Positions 18,007-26,587 of a stretch of DNA of 64,000 nucleotides are shown here, piece by piece. The notes under the pieces were generated by a model. It was given only the letters and a program-made list of their open reading frames with translations. It did not search any database and was not told the origin of the DNA. Position numbers and translations under genes: made by a program. Numbering within the stretch: position 1 is the stretch's first letter; every line of letters starts with the position of its first letter. The stretch comes from Pyrinomonadaceae bacterium (GTDB lineage Bacteria > Acidobacteriota > Blastocatellia > Pyrinomonadales > Pyrinomonadaceae): assembly GCA_028284415.1 (NCBI GenBank), contig JANQRU010000007.1, forward strand, positions 558,001-622,000. The letters run 5' to 3'.

Positions 18007-18831
18007 ATGGTCTTAAAAATTTTGACGAGTTTTTTCTGTTTAGCCTTACTTTTCTCGGTTTTTGGTTGCGGGCAACGCCCCGACGAAACCACACCGGAAA
18101 TGGCACGTAATATGCTGAAATTGCGTGGCTATAAATTTAGTGAAAAAGAGTTTTTTAGAGGCATTAAAATGGAAGACGGGCAGGTGGTAACTGCCTTTTT
18201 ACAAGCTGATATAAATCCAAATGCCAAAAATGAAAAAGGCGAAACAGCACTTGTCTATGCAATTCGAGAAAAAGACCCGAAGATTGCCAAAATCCTTATC
18301 GAACAAGCTGACATAAATATGCAGGATGACAATGGGAATTCTCCACTGCATACGGCAATTACCTACAATAAAGATGAGATCGTTGATCAGCTCTTGGAAA
18401 AAAATGTAGATGTAAATAAAACAGGGGCTTATAAACTCGTCAAAAATCAATCTCCACTCTATCAGGCAATTATTAAAGGCAACTTTGAATTAGCTAAAAA
18501 ACTCCTTGAAAAAAAGGCTGATCCAAATATTGCCGATTCCGAAGGTTCTTTTCCACTAGCTGAAGTTGTGGTACGTTCTGATGCAGACCCTGAATTTGTT
18601 AAATTGTTGATTGAAAAAGGTGCTGACGTAAATAAAAAAGAATCCAATGGCTCAACCGCTTTGCTATATGCCGCTTCAAATGAATCTCTGAATACGGAAA
18701 CACGACAAAAGATTGTTAAAATTCTGTTAGATAACAAAGCCGATAAATCCATTAAAAACAAAGAGGGACAAGACGCTCTTTATTGGGCTAAGAAAAATGG
18801 GCATGATGGAGTTGTTGAATTATTAAAATAA
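18007..18831 (+). CDS. Ankyrin-repeat lipoprotein
   Basis: A secreted lipoprotein of 274 residues. The start at 18007 (MVLKILTSFFCL) is supported by GGAG at 17997-18000; the frame stays open upstream to 17947. The lipobox is VFGC, followed by about five ankyrin repeats between residues 60 and 270, with typical NEKGETALVYAIRE, DDNGNSPLHTAITY and NKEGQDALYWAKKNGHDGVVELL units. Ankyrin repeats bind proteins, so it is probably a scaffold at the inner or outer membrane. It ends 15 bases before trpG and may be cotranscribed with it. Confidence 0.85.
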   Translation: MVLKILTSFFCLALLFSVFGCGQRPDETTPEMARNMLKLRGYKFSEKEFFRGIKMEDGQVVTAFLQADINPNAKNEKGETALVYAIREKDPKIAKILIEQADINMQDDNGNSPLHTAITYNKDEIVDQLLEKNVDVNKTGAYKLVKNQSPLYQAIIKGNFELAKKLLEKKADPNIADSEGSFPLAEVVVRSDADPEFVKLLIEKGADVNKKESNGSTALLYAASNESLNTETRQKIVKILLDNKADKSIKNKEGQDALYWAKKNGHDGVVELLK

Positions 18832-18846
18832 ATTTCTGGTAAAAAA

Positions 18847-19413
18847 ATGCTTTTGGTCATAGATAATTACGATTCATTTACATATAACCTCGTGCAATAC
18901 TTGGGCGAACTTGGTGCGAATATGAAGATTTTTCGTAACGATGAAATATCTGTTGAAGAAATTGAAAATGATTTAAAGCCCGAAAAAATCCTAATTTCTC
19001 CCGGTCCGGGAACACCTGATAAAGCTGGTATAACATTGGAAGTTTTGGAAAAGTTTTCCGACAAGCTGCCAATTTTAGGAGTTTGTTTGGGACATCAGGC
19101 TATCGGACAAGTTTTTGGTGGAAAAGTTATAAGAGCACCCGAACCCGTCCACGGTAAGCCTGCAAAAATAAAACATACAAATAAAGGAATTTTCCAAGAC
19201 TTAGAAAATAATTTTGAGGCAGGTCGCTATCATTCATTAGTTGTTGAAAGAGAAAGCCTGCCCGAATGCCTTGAAATTACCGCGGAAACCGATGATAAAT
19301 TGATTATGGGATTACGCCATAAAGAGCTAAAAATTGAAGGAGTTCAGTTTCATCCTGAGTCAATTTTAACCTCCGAAGGAAAAAAACTCTTGCAAAACTT
19401 CCTCAATATCTGA
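18847..19413 (+). CDS. trpG: Anthranilate/aminodeoxychorismate synthase glutaminase subunit
   Basis: Class I glutamine amidotransferase that supplies ammonia to TrpE (tryptophan) or PabB (folate). The full 188-residue domain is present: [18 protein letters not shown] at the N-terminus, ISPGPGTP, the nucleophile C80 in [10 protein letters not shown], and the His-Glu pair in QFHPESI. trpD follows 126 bases downstream, which favours the tryptophan role, although many bacteria use one subunit for both pathways. No trpE lies in the window. Confidence 0.93.
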   Translation: MLLVIDNYDSFTYNLVQYLGELGANMKIFRNDEISVEEIENDLKPEKILISPGPGTPDKAGITLEVLEKFSDKLPILGVCLGHQAIGQVFGGKVIRAPEPVHGKPAKIKHTNKGIFQDLENNFEAGRYHSLVVERESLPECLEITAETDDKLIMGLRHKELKIEGVQFHPESILTSEGKKLLQNFLNI

Positions 19414-19539
19414 GATAGTATAAATAGTGGGTTACCCTCTGCCCCCCCTTTTCCTAATTTGTACCTCATTTAGTGTCACCACTTTTTTTAGGAACACTCT
19501 GTCCACATTTCTGCGTTCGCAAAGTATAATTAAAGTAAT

Positions 19540-20619
19540 ATGTCTAGAACAGACTGGTTATTAGATGCCCCAATGTTCGCACCGAACAGCAAGGCTGACA
19601 CACCACTTTTCGATTTCCTCGTAAGACTTATGCGTGGAGAAAATCTGTCGTTTAAAGATTCGGCAGAATTTTTTCGTGCACTGACAGATAGAAATGCAAA
19701 TCCTGCTCAGATCGCGGGTTGCTTAGTGGCAATGGGAAGTAAAGGCGAAACTTTTGAAGAGCTTGCAGGAATGGCTCGCGTAATGCAGGAAAAATCCCTA
19801 AAGATATCAACACATCATAAAACTTATATAGATGTTGCCGGAACAGGCTCTAGCTCAATAAAAACTTTTAACGTATCAACTGCTGCTGCCTTTGTAATCG
19901 CCGGAGCGGGTTTAGCAGTCGCCAAAAACACTTCTCGCGGAGTAACAACCAAAATAGGGAGTGCCGACCTTTTAAATAACCTGAAAATAAATGTTTCAGG
20001 TGAACCAAATATAGCTCAAGCCTGTCTTAATGGTGCGGGAATATCATTTCTTTTTGCCCCGATATTCTATAAGTATCTAAGACAGGTTGCAGATATACGT
20101 CGAAGCTTAGGGATCAGAACAAGCCTGAATTTACTTGGTGCATTATCAAATCCATCTAAAGCTCCGATGCAATTATTGGGAGTTTGGCATGAATCTCTTG
20201 TCGAACCCATGGCTCAAGCACTTGCCTTACTTGGCACACATAGATCTTGGGTTGTTCACGGCTCAGATGGTTTAGATGAAATAACTCTGGACGGTGAAAC
20301 TTACGTTGCTGAAGTTACAGGCAACAAGATCAAGACTTTTGAAATTACACCTGAAGAATTTGGTTTACAAAGTGCCAGTTTAAAGAGTCTAACGATAAAA
20401 AACTCCAAAGAAAGTGCCAATATAGTCAGCGACGTGCTTGCAAGCAAAAGACGCGATGAAGCCAGAAATTTAATCGTCATAAATGCCGCTGCTGCACTTT
20501 TAATCGGTGGAAAGAGTAAAGACCCAATGCACGCGGCACGACTCGCCGAGCAAAGCATTGACAGCGGCTCAGCAAGAATCAAACTCGATAGACTCGTTCA
20601 AACAACTAATAAAAAATAG
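19540..20619 (+). CDS. trpD: Anthranilate phosphoribosyltransferase, variant PRPP loop
   Basis: Joins anthranilate to phosphoribosyl pyrophosphate, the second step of tryptophan synthesis. The 359-residue protein has the N-terminal helical domain (ADTPLFDFLVRLMRGENLS), TFNVSTAAAFV, RRSLGIRTSLNLLGALSNP and GSDGLDEITLDGET, all typical. Two usually strict sites differ: the PRPP loop GTGGDG reads GTGSSS, and KHGNR reads KNTSR. The partner SSKSGSADVLE-type motif is largely kept as TTKIGSADLLN. The enzyme is probably functional with altered substrate contacts, but a paralogue with another substrate is possible. A strong terminator follows at 20637-20678. Confidence 0.85.
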   Translation: MSRTDWLLDAPMFAPNSKADTPLFDFLVRLMRGENLSFKDSAEFFRALTDRNANPAQIAGCLVAMGSKGETFEELAGMARVMQEKSLKISTHHKTYIDVAGTGSSSIKTFNVSTAAAFVIAGAGLAVAKNTSRGVTTKIGSADLLNNLKINVSGEPNIAQACLNGAGISFLFAPIFYKYLRQVADIRRSLGIRTSLNLLGALSNPSKAPMQLLGVWHESLVEPMAQALALLGTHRSWVVHGSDGLDEITLDGETYVAEVTGNKIKTFEITPEEFGLQSASLKSLTIKNSKESANIVSDVLASKRRDEARNLIVINAAAALLIGGKSKDPMHAARLAEQSIDSGSARIKLDRLVQTTNKK

Positions 20620-20636
20620 CAAGATTAATTATAAAT

Positions 20637-20678
20637 AGAGTAAAAGCCTATTGAGCGAAATCAATGGGCTTTTGCTCT
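20637..20678 (+). terminator. Strong terminator after trpD
   Basis: An 18-bp stem, 20637-20654 with 20661-20678, has only two G-T pairs and a six-base GCGAAA loop. ATTTATTT follows. It covers the upstream part of the lpxK reading frame and so argues for an lpxK start downstream, at 20736. Confidence 0.85.
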
Positions 20679-20735
20679 ATTTATTTGGACGAAAATCCTC
20701 ATTTAGATTTGTCTGCTGAACTCGCTGAATACATA

Positions 20736-21767
20736 ATGGCATTTATGCTTTCTCCACTTGGCTGGCTTTACGGGAAAATTATTAATCAACGAAATGAGTT
20801 CTACAATAAAGGGACGCTTAAATCTCACTCGTTGGGCGTTCCGACCATTTCTGTCGGCAACATAACTGTCGGCGGAACGGGGAAAACCCCTCTGGTCGCT
20901 TATATTGCAAAAGTTCTTGCAGATAAAGGAGAAAAAGTCTGCATAATTTCGCGTGGATATAAGCGTGAAAACGAAAAGGAAAGAGTTTTAGTTTCCGATG
21001 GCAAAGAAATTCTAGCCGATGTAAAAAAAGCGGGAGATGAGCCTTTTGAGTTAGCTAAAAACCTGCTTGGAAAAGCCATTGTTGTTTCCGATGCAAACAG
21101 AGTTGAAGCTGGTCATTGGGCAAATGATAAATTTGGAATCACAGTTTTTTTACTCGACGATGCTTTTCAACATCTCAAAGTTAAAAGAGACTTGGACATT
21201 GTTACAATTGATGCAACAAATCCTTTTGGAAATAAAAAAACATTACCCGCAGGTATTTTGAGAGAACCAATTCAAAATCTTGTAAGAGCAGATTTAATAA
21301 TAATTACAAGAGCAAATCTAATAAACAACATTAACAATCTGAAATCTGAAATCAAGAAATATAATCAGACTGCTCAAATCATTTCCTCGCAAAATAAATT
21401 TGCTCAGGTTTCAGCATTTGAAGGCACGAATAGTAATTTAGTTTTGAAAAAAGACTCTACTTCTTACCTTGCTTTTTGTGCCTTGGGCAATCCGAATAAT
21501 TTTTTCGAACAGTTAAGAAAAGAAAACTTTAAGTTAGCTCATACGAAAAGCTTTACTGACCATCATTTTTATACTCAAAAAGACATTGACAAGCTAGAAA
21601 ACCTTGTAAGAGAAAAAAAAGCAGATGCTTTGATTACGACCGTTAAGGATGCTGTTAAATTAAAAGGACTATCTCTTAAACTTCCCTGCCATATCGCTCA
21701 AAACCAACTTATTTTCGACAAAGAAAAAGAGCTGCATGAAATTCTTCATGCGGCTCTCAAAAAGTAA
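20736..21767 (+). CDS. lpxK: Tetraacyldisaccharide 4'-kinase LpxK
   Basis: Inner-membrane kinase that phosphorylates the 4' position of the lipid A disaccharide in the Raetz pathway. It has the P-loop NITVGGTGKTPLVAYIA, the conserved VCIISRGYKR and GDEPFELA, and LLDDAFQHLKVKRDLDIVTID. The start at 20736 (MAFMLSPLGWLYGKI) is chosen because the upstream ATG at 20664 falls inside the trpD terminator; the resulting length of 343 residues matches the family. The membrane-associated N-terminal helix is present. It shows the cell makes lipid A. The gene ends just before the convergent pseudokinase gene. Confidence 0.93.
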   Translation: MAFMLSPLGWLYGKIINQRNEFYNKGTLKSHSLGVPTISVGNITVGGTGKTPLVAYIAKVLADKGEKVCIISRGYKRENEKERVLVSDGKEILADVKKAGDEPFELAKNLLGKAIVVSDANRVEAGHWANDKFGITVFLLDDAFQHLKVKRDLDIVTIDATNPFGNKKTLPAGILREPIQNLVRADLIIITRANLINNINNLKSEIKKYNQTAQIISSQNKFAQVSAFEGTNSNLVLKKDSTSYLAFCALGNPNNFFEQLRKENFKLAHTKSFTDHHFYTQKDIDKLENLVREKKADALITTVKDAVKLKGLSLKLPCHIAQNQLIFDKEKELHEILHAALKK

Positions 21768-21780
21768 CTTTTGTTAAAAA

Positions 21781-23391
21781 CTATGTATCTTGTTCCACTC
21801 CACTTTTGATATTTCGATTTTTTGTCGAAGGTGGCGGAGTTTTTTCCTTGGGTTTTTCCGCAGGCGGAGTTTTAGGCTTGGTTTCCTTAACAGGTGGTTT
21901 CTTAACAGGAGCCTTCTCAGTTGGCTTAGCCTCGGGCTTTTTACCTGTTTCAGTATTCGGATTTTTTGTATCCGTGTTGGCATTCTTCTTTTCACCTGTT
22001 GGTTTCTTCTCTTTATCAGGTGCATTTCCCTCTTTTGTCTGAGGAGCATCGCCCTCTTTTGGAACGGGCACTAAAATAATCGGATTTCCATCCTTATCAT
22101 ATAGTCTCTCTTCCTGCGTAAAGATACTTCCCGAATTGCCAGGAACTGTATAGACATCTCCGCCGGGACCAATAGGAGCACTCGGAGAAGAACCCATTGG
22201 CGGAAATCCACCACCACTCCAGGGATCATATCCATCCCCACCGCCAATTCCATCCATAGGTGGTAACCCATCTGTGCTTTCGTTTTCAAGCGGGTTTAAG
22301 GCAGTTTCCATTGAAATACCTTTTTCATTGATTCCCGTAGCAGGATTTAATGGCTGAACAGGCTTACCGTTGGCATCTACTTTGTATTCTGTTGTTGGGT
22401 CGGTCTGCTTCATATTGGTCATATAAATCATACCGAAAGCCAAAATAGAAATACCTGCAAGCAATATAAATGCCGTTTTCCAAAGATTACTTTGATTCGC
22501 TCCCGCCTTCGCAGCTTCTGTTTTCGGAATAACGATCGCATCATCTTCCTCAGAACCTTTTATTGCTTCGCTCAAATCTTCTGCAAAAGCAGCGGCAGTT
22601 TGATAACGCATATCGGGATTTTTCGCCAATGCACGTATAACAAGCGGCTCGATCTCTTCTGGTAAATCTTCACGAAATGCTGCGAGTGGCGGCGGCGGAA
22701 CTTGAGAATGCTTGAGCATCAAATCCAACGCCGTGTCTGCTGTGAATGGAACTTCACCTGTAAGCATTTCATAAAAAATTATTCCGAGCGAATAAATATC
22801 CGAACGCTCATCAGGTTCTGATTCTTCCGAACATTGTTCAGGTGATAAGTAAGCTAAATTATCGAGTGAATGCTCCTCAAAGTCCCTTTCCTCACTAACA
22901 TCGAATGAGCCTATGTCTAAAACCTTAACAAGTTCGGTTTCATTTGCCATTCGGTTTACAAGAATCTTTTCGCCTGTCAGGTTTTTATGAATGATTCCAT
23001 TGGCATGGGCAGAAGACAAAGCGGCGGCAACTTGGCGTGTAATTCGGACTGCACGTTCAACTGTGAATTCGCCTTCGCGTTTGATGATTTCTTTTAATGT
23101 TTCACCTTCCGTATCTTCCATCACGATAAATACAAAATCATCATCTGAACCAAAATCAGTTACGTTCAGAATGTTTGGATGTGATAGACGTGAAATTGTG
23201 CGTGCTTCAACCGAAAATCGCTCAACTATATTTTCATCAACAGCAAGCGTTGGCGAGAGGATTTTAATAGTTACAGGCTTTTCCATTAAGAGATGCTGAC
23301 CGCGATAGACATGTCCCATATCGCTCTCACGCAACAGCTCTTCTATCTTATATTTGCCTGCTAAAGTTTTTCCGATAAATTCATCAATCAT
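21781..23391 (-). CDS. Membrane-anchored Hanks-type pseudokinase
   Basis: A 536-residue protein with an N-terminal Ser/Thr kinase fold (residues 14-275), one transmembrane helix (about 302-325), and an extracytoplasmic tail rich in Pro, Gly, Thr and Lys. The catalytic motifs are eroded: the glycine loop GEGGMG reads RESDMG, the HRD loop reads HKN (H135-N137) followed by LTGEK instead of LKPEN, and DFG reads DIG. The ATP-binding lysine K43 (VTIKIL) and the APE-like SPEQ remain. It is therefore likely a binding or scaffold pseudokinase rather than an active enzyme. The low-complexity tail may reach peptidoglycan or another periplasmic partner; that is inference. Confidence 0.88.
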   Translation of the reverse strand: MIDEFIGKTLAGKYKIEELLRESDMGHVYRGQHLLMEKPVTIKILSPTLAVDENIVERFSVEARTISRLSHPNILNVTDFGSDDDFVFIVMEDTEGETLKEIIKREGEFTVERAVRITRQVAAALSSAHANGIIHKNLTGEKILVNRMANETELVKVLDIGSFDVSEERDFEEHSLDNLAYLSPEQCSEESEPDERSDIYSLGIIFYEMLTGEVPFTADTALDLMLKHSQVPPPPLAAFREDLPEEIEPLVIRALAKNPDMRYQTAAAFAEDLSEAIKGSEEDDAIVIPKTEAAKAGANQSNLWKTAFILLAGISILAFGMIYMTNMKQTDPTTEYKVDANGKPVQPLNPATGINEKGISMETALNPLENESTDGLPPMDGIGGGDGYDPWSGGGFPPMGSSPSAPIGPGGDVYTVPGNSGSIFTQEERLYDKDGNPIILVPVPKEGDAPQTKEGNAPDKEKKPTGEKKNANTDTKNPNTETGKKPEAKPTEKAPVKKPPVKETKPKTPPAEKPKEKTPPPSTKNRNIKSGVEQDT

Positions 23392-23506
23392 TTTCTTTGC
23401 CCCGACTTATTTCTATAAACGCCTAATAACCTGTAAAGTTGCAATTTTATGATTCAAAACGTCCAATGATAGTTGTAACACAAGAATCACAAAATATAAA
23501 TAAACA

Positions 23507-23545
23507 AATGCGGGTGAAGTCCGAAAACCTCACCCGCATTTTTTG
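23507..23545 (-). terminator. Terminator after atpE
   Basis: An 11-bp stem, 23507-23517 with 23530-23540 (AATGCGGGTGA and its complement), lies just downstream of the atpE stop codon. It closes the leftward atpZ-I-B-E transcript. Confidence 0.85.
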
Positions 23546-23558
23546 TCTTTACAAAGGA

Positions 23559-23876
23559 TTATAATTTAGCAAATACGATAACTAATGCGAGAAGCACGAG
23601 TGATTCGATAAGAGCCAAACCAATAATCATCATTGTTTGAACTGTTCCAGCAGCACCAGGGTTACGAGCTGCACCTTCAACTGCTGATGCACCAATTCTT
23701 CCTTGTCCTAAACCACCAAGACCAGCTGCGATACCAAAACCTAAACCTGCCGCTAATGCTTTATAAGCTGCAACGGTTGAATCATTGTCTGCTGCACCGC
23801 CACCTTGAGCAAGAGCAGGAATTGCCATTGCCAAGAGAGCAAGAGAAGCAAAGAAAATAAATTTAATTTTTCTCAT
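23559..23876 (-). CDS. atpE: F-type ATP synthase subunit c, with N-terminal signal-like extension
   Basis: Ring-forming subunit c of the F0 motor. After a signal-peptide-like start (MRKIKFIFFASLALLAMAIPALAQ, residues 1-24), the two-helix hairpin follows: AGLGFGIAAGLGGLGQGRIGASAVEGAARNP and IGLALIESLVLLALVIVF. The ion-binding carboxylate is E91. Q58 on helix 1 and S92 next to E91 match part of the sodium-binding signature, but proton coupling is equally possible. At 105 residues it is longer than usual because of the extension. AGGAG precedes the start. It lies 251 bases after atpB. Confidence 0.93.
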   Translation of the reverse strand: MRKIKFIFFASLALLAMAIPALAQGGGAADNDSTVAAYKALAAGLGFGIAAGLGGLGQGRIGASAVEGAARNPGAAGTVQTMMIIGLALIESLVLLALVIVFAKL

Positions 23877-24127
23877 TTTTTTATATCTCCTATTTATTTT
23901 TTAGGAAGATTCAAGCAATCATCGCCGTTAAAACTCGCAAAGGGTTATAAGTTCGCCTCACTTCCGGTATGCACTCGATTTCTACTCTCGTTGGAGTCGA
24001 GGCTCCTGTAGCGTGCGGGCATATCTGATATAAATTGCAAATCTTTACCCCAATAAATTGGTTTGAATCTTCAAAGAACTTTTTAAATTAAAATCTTAAA
24101 ATTGCTTTTTGTTACTTCTATAAATTA
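23877..24127. other. Long atpB-atpE intergenic gap
   Basis: This 251-base stretch inside the atp cluster has no ORF with a credible start. It contains only short inverted repeats. It may hold a separate atpE promoter or an mRNA-processing site that boosts the c subunit, which is needed in excess. No specific signal was identified. Confidence 0.25.
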
Positions 24128-25006
24128 TTACGCTGTGGCTTCCGCAGGAGTTCCACCTGTATGTGCATGTGATTCATCATGATCGTCATGCGGAGGATGT
24201 GAAACTTCACTAATATAAATCATTGAAAGCAATGTAAACACAAGCGTTTGTACAAATCCGATAAATATCGCCAGAGGCATTGTAACTACAGGAACCAAGA
24301 ACTGTGTAAATGGTGCATATAAACCAGAAATAATCACAGCAATCTGCTCATCCGCAAATAAGTTTGCAAAGAGACGAATACCCAGTGTAATCGGTCTGAT
24401 CAAATTACTAAACAATTCAATTGAGAAAATAAGCGGTGCGATCCACCAAATCGGACCTGTTAAATGCCCCAAATGAGCAATGATTCCGTTTTCCTTGATT
24501 CCGACATAGTTGTAATAAACAAAGGAAGCTATACCGAGTGCAAATGTAACATTCACATGTGCCGTCGGTGGCATAAACATAGGGAAAAGCCCCATTAAGT
24601 TTGAAATTAAAATCAAAACTGCAAATGTTGCCACGACAGGAAAATACTTGTATCCGTGTTCACCGATCACGCTGACAACTAAATTTTTAAGTGCCAAAAA
24701 TCCTGCTTCAAGCGTTAATTGACCATTAGAAGGATCATCTTCTGATAGTTTTCCTTTCAGAATAGCAATTATTATCATGGTTAAGATACAAGCGATGATG
24801 AACATGATCGTGTACCAAGGAATTGCATTGTCAACTGTGTACTCTCCAAAAACAGCTTCAGGAGTCGTTCCAAAATTGGATAAAATCACATCCCAAATCG
24901 GACGAGTGTAAGCAACTTGAAATTCGTGAACAGGTTTTCCAAAGTAATGATTTATAAATTCTACGATGAGCGGAGTATGATGCTCACCGCCTGCAAATAA
25001 AAACAT
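24128..25006 (-). CDS. atpB: F-type ATP synthase subunit a
   Basis: Membrane subunit that forms the ion half-channels against the c-ring. The 292-residue protein has several transmembrane helices and the essential arginine in PITLGIRLFANLFADEQIAVIISGL. The first 70 residues are a periplasmic extension, and the tail is His/Asp-rich (HPPHDDHDESHAH), possibly metal-binding. It lies 18 bases after atpI. No atpF, H, A, G, D or C genes are in the window, so F1 is encoded elsewhere. Confidence 0.95.
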   Translation of the reverse strand: MFLFAGGEHHTPLIVEFINHYFGKPVHEFQVAYTRPIWDVILSNFGTTPEAVFGEYTVDNAIPWYTIMFIIACILTMIIIAILKGKLSEDDPSNGQLTLEAGFLALKNLVVSVIGEHGYKYFPVVATFAVLILISNLMGLFPMFMPPTAHVNVTFALGIASFVYYNYVGIKENGIIAHLGHLTGPIWWIAPLIFSIELFSNLIRPITLGIRLFANLFADEQIAVIISGLYAPFTQFLVPVVTMPLAIFIGFVQTLVFTLLSMIYISEVSHPPHDDHDESHAHTGGTPAEATA

Positions 25007-25024
25007 TTGTTAAAGTTTCCTTCT

Positions 25025-25441
25025 TTATTTATTAAACGATGTAAATATACGTATTATACCTTCAATAATCACCGCAAAAGCAAAACTTGCTAAACCTAAA
25101 ATTACAGCAACGATATCAACAGTTTTGGTCAGATAAATTGTTAAAATGACTAATCCAAAAACCAAGTAACGCAAAATATATTTGCTTCCGAGGAATCTTG
25201 TTTTCTCACCTACTACAGCTTTTTCAAAAACGTTTTTAAGCGAATACTTTAACCAGTAATAATTACCAAATGATAAAGCTCCACCTAAAAGAACGCCGAT
25301 GCCAAATTGGTTCGACAAGTAAATAAAACCCAATATGCTTCCAATGATGATGACTCCAGCCATCAACAAAAGAATTCTTAAATGAGAAAGCTCTTTTATG
25401 CCTTCTTCTTGGACTTCTATAGGTTCAGCATTTTCGCCCAT
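25025..25441 (-). CDS. atpI: ATP synthase subunit I-like membrane protein
   Basis: A 138-residue protein with four hydrophobic segments (about 20-42, 46-62, 87-105, 108-130). It occupies the position of AtpI, the assembly factor for the c-ring, just before atpB. The sequence GVLLGGALSFGNYYWLKYSLKNVFEKA resembles the ATP synthase I chain family. The first 17 residues are acidic. Assignment rests on topology, size, weak similarity and context. Confidence 0.8.
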   Translation of the reverse strand: MGENAEPIEVQEEGIKELSHLRILLLMAGVIIIGSILGFIYLSNQFGIGVLLGGALSFGNYYWLKYSLKNVFEKAVVGEKTRFLGSKYILRYLVFGLVILTIYLTKTVDIVAVILGLASFAFAVIIEGIIRIFTSFNK

Positions 25442-25522
25442 TGCGAAACAAGCATTTTATAAGTTTGAACAGGAATATTCAAAGGTAGAAAAGGGTTTAA
25501 AGGGGAGATTGTGCATTTTTTC

Positions 25523-26587
25523 TCAATTAATTTGATTTTGATCTTTCTGAGGCGGGTTTTCTGCTGTTTTTTCCAAGGTTTTATCATTCGGCACTTCTGA
25601 GGAAATCACTTCATTTTTTTCAGCTTCATCGTCTTTTTGTTCTTTATCTGAAATTTCATCTTTTGTTCCAGTTTCAATAACGGGTTTTGCTTCTTCCAAA
25701 TTTGAACGCAGAGAAACCTTTTCGAAATCATTTGGTTTGGGCTTATGAATTTGCGATGTAATCCTAACAAATTGAACAAATCCCATTATTGCACCCAAGA
25801 TAATACCAACAACAATTCCCCAAGGATTTGAACCTATAAGCAAATCAACAAACCAACCGAGAATCATCAAAAAGATTATAGAACCGACTAAAGCTACCGC
25901 TGCAGAATAAGCTAATCCGGTTTTCCTGATAGTCTCGCCTTTTGATTCAGGCTTAAATTCCTTTTGAGCAATGTTAACCTTTTGATTATCTTCTGTTTTA
26001 ACCTCTGCACTTTTGCTTTCGATATCTTTTTCGGCAGGAATGTCGGGAGATTGTTCGACAACCTTCTCTAATTCTTTTTGTCTCTGAGCTTCTTCAATTC
26101 TCTTCTCTTCTTCTTTTATTTTCTCCTGACTTTCTTTTTCAGCTAGTAGCTCAGCTTCGATCTCAGCTAATTTTCGTTCAAGCTCTAATTCTCTATTTGA
26201 TTTGGTTATAACTGCTTCGGAATTTTTAGGTTCTTCGTGATGATTATTTTCCTCTGGCTGCTTTTCATATCCTGGCTGACCGATCGGGCGATTTATTTCA
26301 AAAGGCTTTACAGTTTCATTTTTTTGGGGAGGGAGGTTTCCTGTTTCGATCGCAGTTTTTATTTCTTCGATTGATTCAATTTCATCATCAGTTTCAATCT
26401 CAGCTTGCGAAGTTACGTCTTCTTGAGTTTTTATATCAGACTTTTCTACATCGTTTGATATCTCTTCACTTTCCCGCAAATTCTCGGAAGACACATCCAA
26501 TTTTTTCTCATCAGAAGTGTTTTCGGGTTTAGATTCTTCCTTTTTTTGTTCTTCATCTTCGCCTAAAAGACTCTTGATCATACCCAT
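25523..26587 (-). CDS. atpZ: AtpZ-like protein with long acidic N-terminal region
   Basis: A 354-residue protein in two parts. Residues 1-215 are highly charged (Glu/Lys-rich), largely disordered or coiled coil (ELERKLAEIEAELLAEKESQEKI). Residues 220-285 form a two-helix membrane hairpin (GLAYSAAVALVGSIIFLMILGWFVDLL, then SNPWGIVVGIILGAIMGF) typical of AtpZ/ATPase_gene1, normally a protein of only about 90 residues. A charged tail of about 65 residues follows. The start overlaps the end of the radical SAM gene by 10 bases. The long extension is unusual and could tether or regulate the synthase; that is inference. Confidence 0.8.
   Translation of the reverse strand: MGMIKSLLGEDEEQKKEESKPENTSDEKKLDVSSENLRESEEISNDVEKSDIKTQEDVTSQAEIETDDEIESIEEIKTAIETGNLPPQKNETVKPFEINRPIGQPGYEKQPEENNHHEEPKNSEAVITKSNRELELERKLAEIEAELLAEKESQEKIKEEEKRIEEAQRQKELEKVVEQSPDIPAEKDIESKSAEVKTEDNQKVNIAQKEFKPESKGETIRKTGLAYSAAVALVGSIIFLMILGWFVDLLIGSNPWGIVVGIILGAIMGFVQFVRITSQIHKPKPNDFEKVSLRSNLEEAKPVIETGTKDEISDKEQKDDEAEKNEVISSEVPNDKTLEKTAENPPQKDQNQIN

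Noticed and set aside
20664..20735. Upstream start for LpxK at 20664
   Set aside because: That ATG lies within the 3' arm of the strong trpD terminator and adds residues not seen in the family.
21774..22074. Overlapping ORFs on both strands over the pseudokinase tail
   Set aside because: They are shadows of the Pro/Thr/Lys-rich low-complexity tail and have no ribosome binding sites or recognisable domains.
23877..24127. Small RNA or riboswitch in the atpB-atpE gap
   Set aside because: Only short hairpins are present and no conserved RNA fold was recognised.
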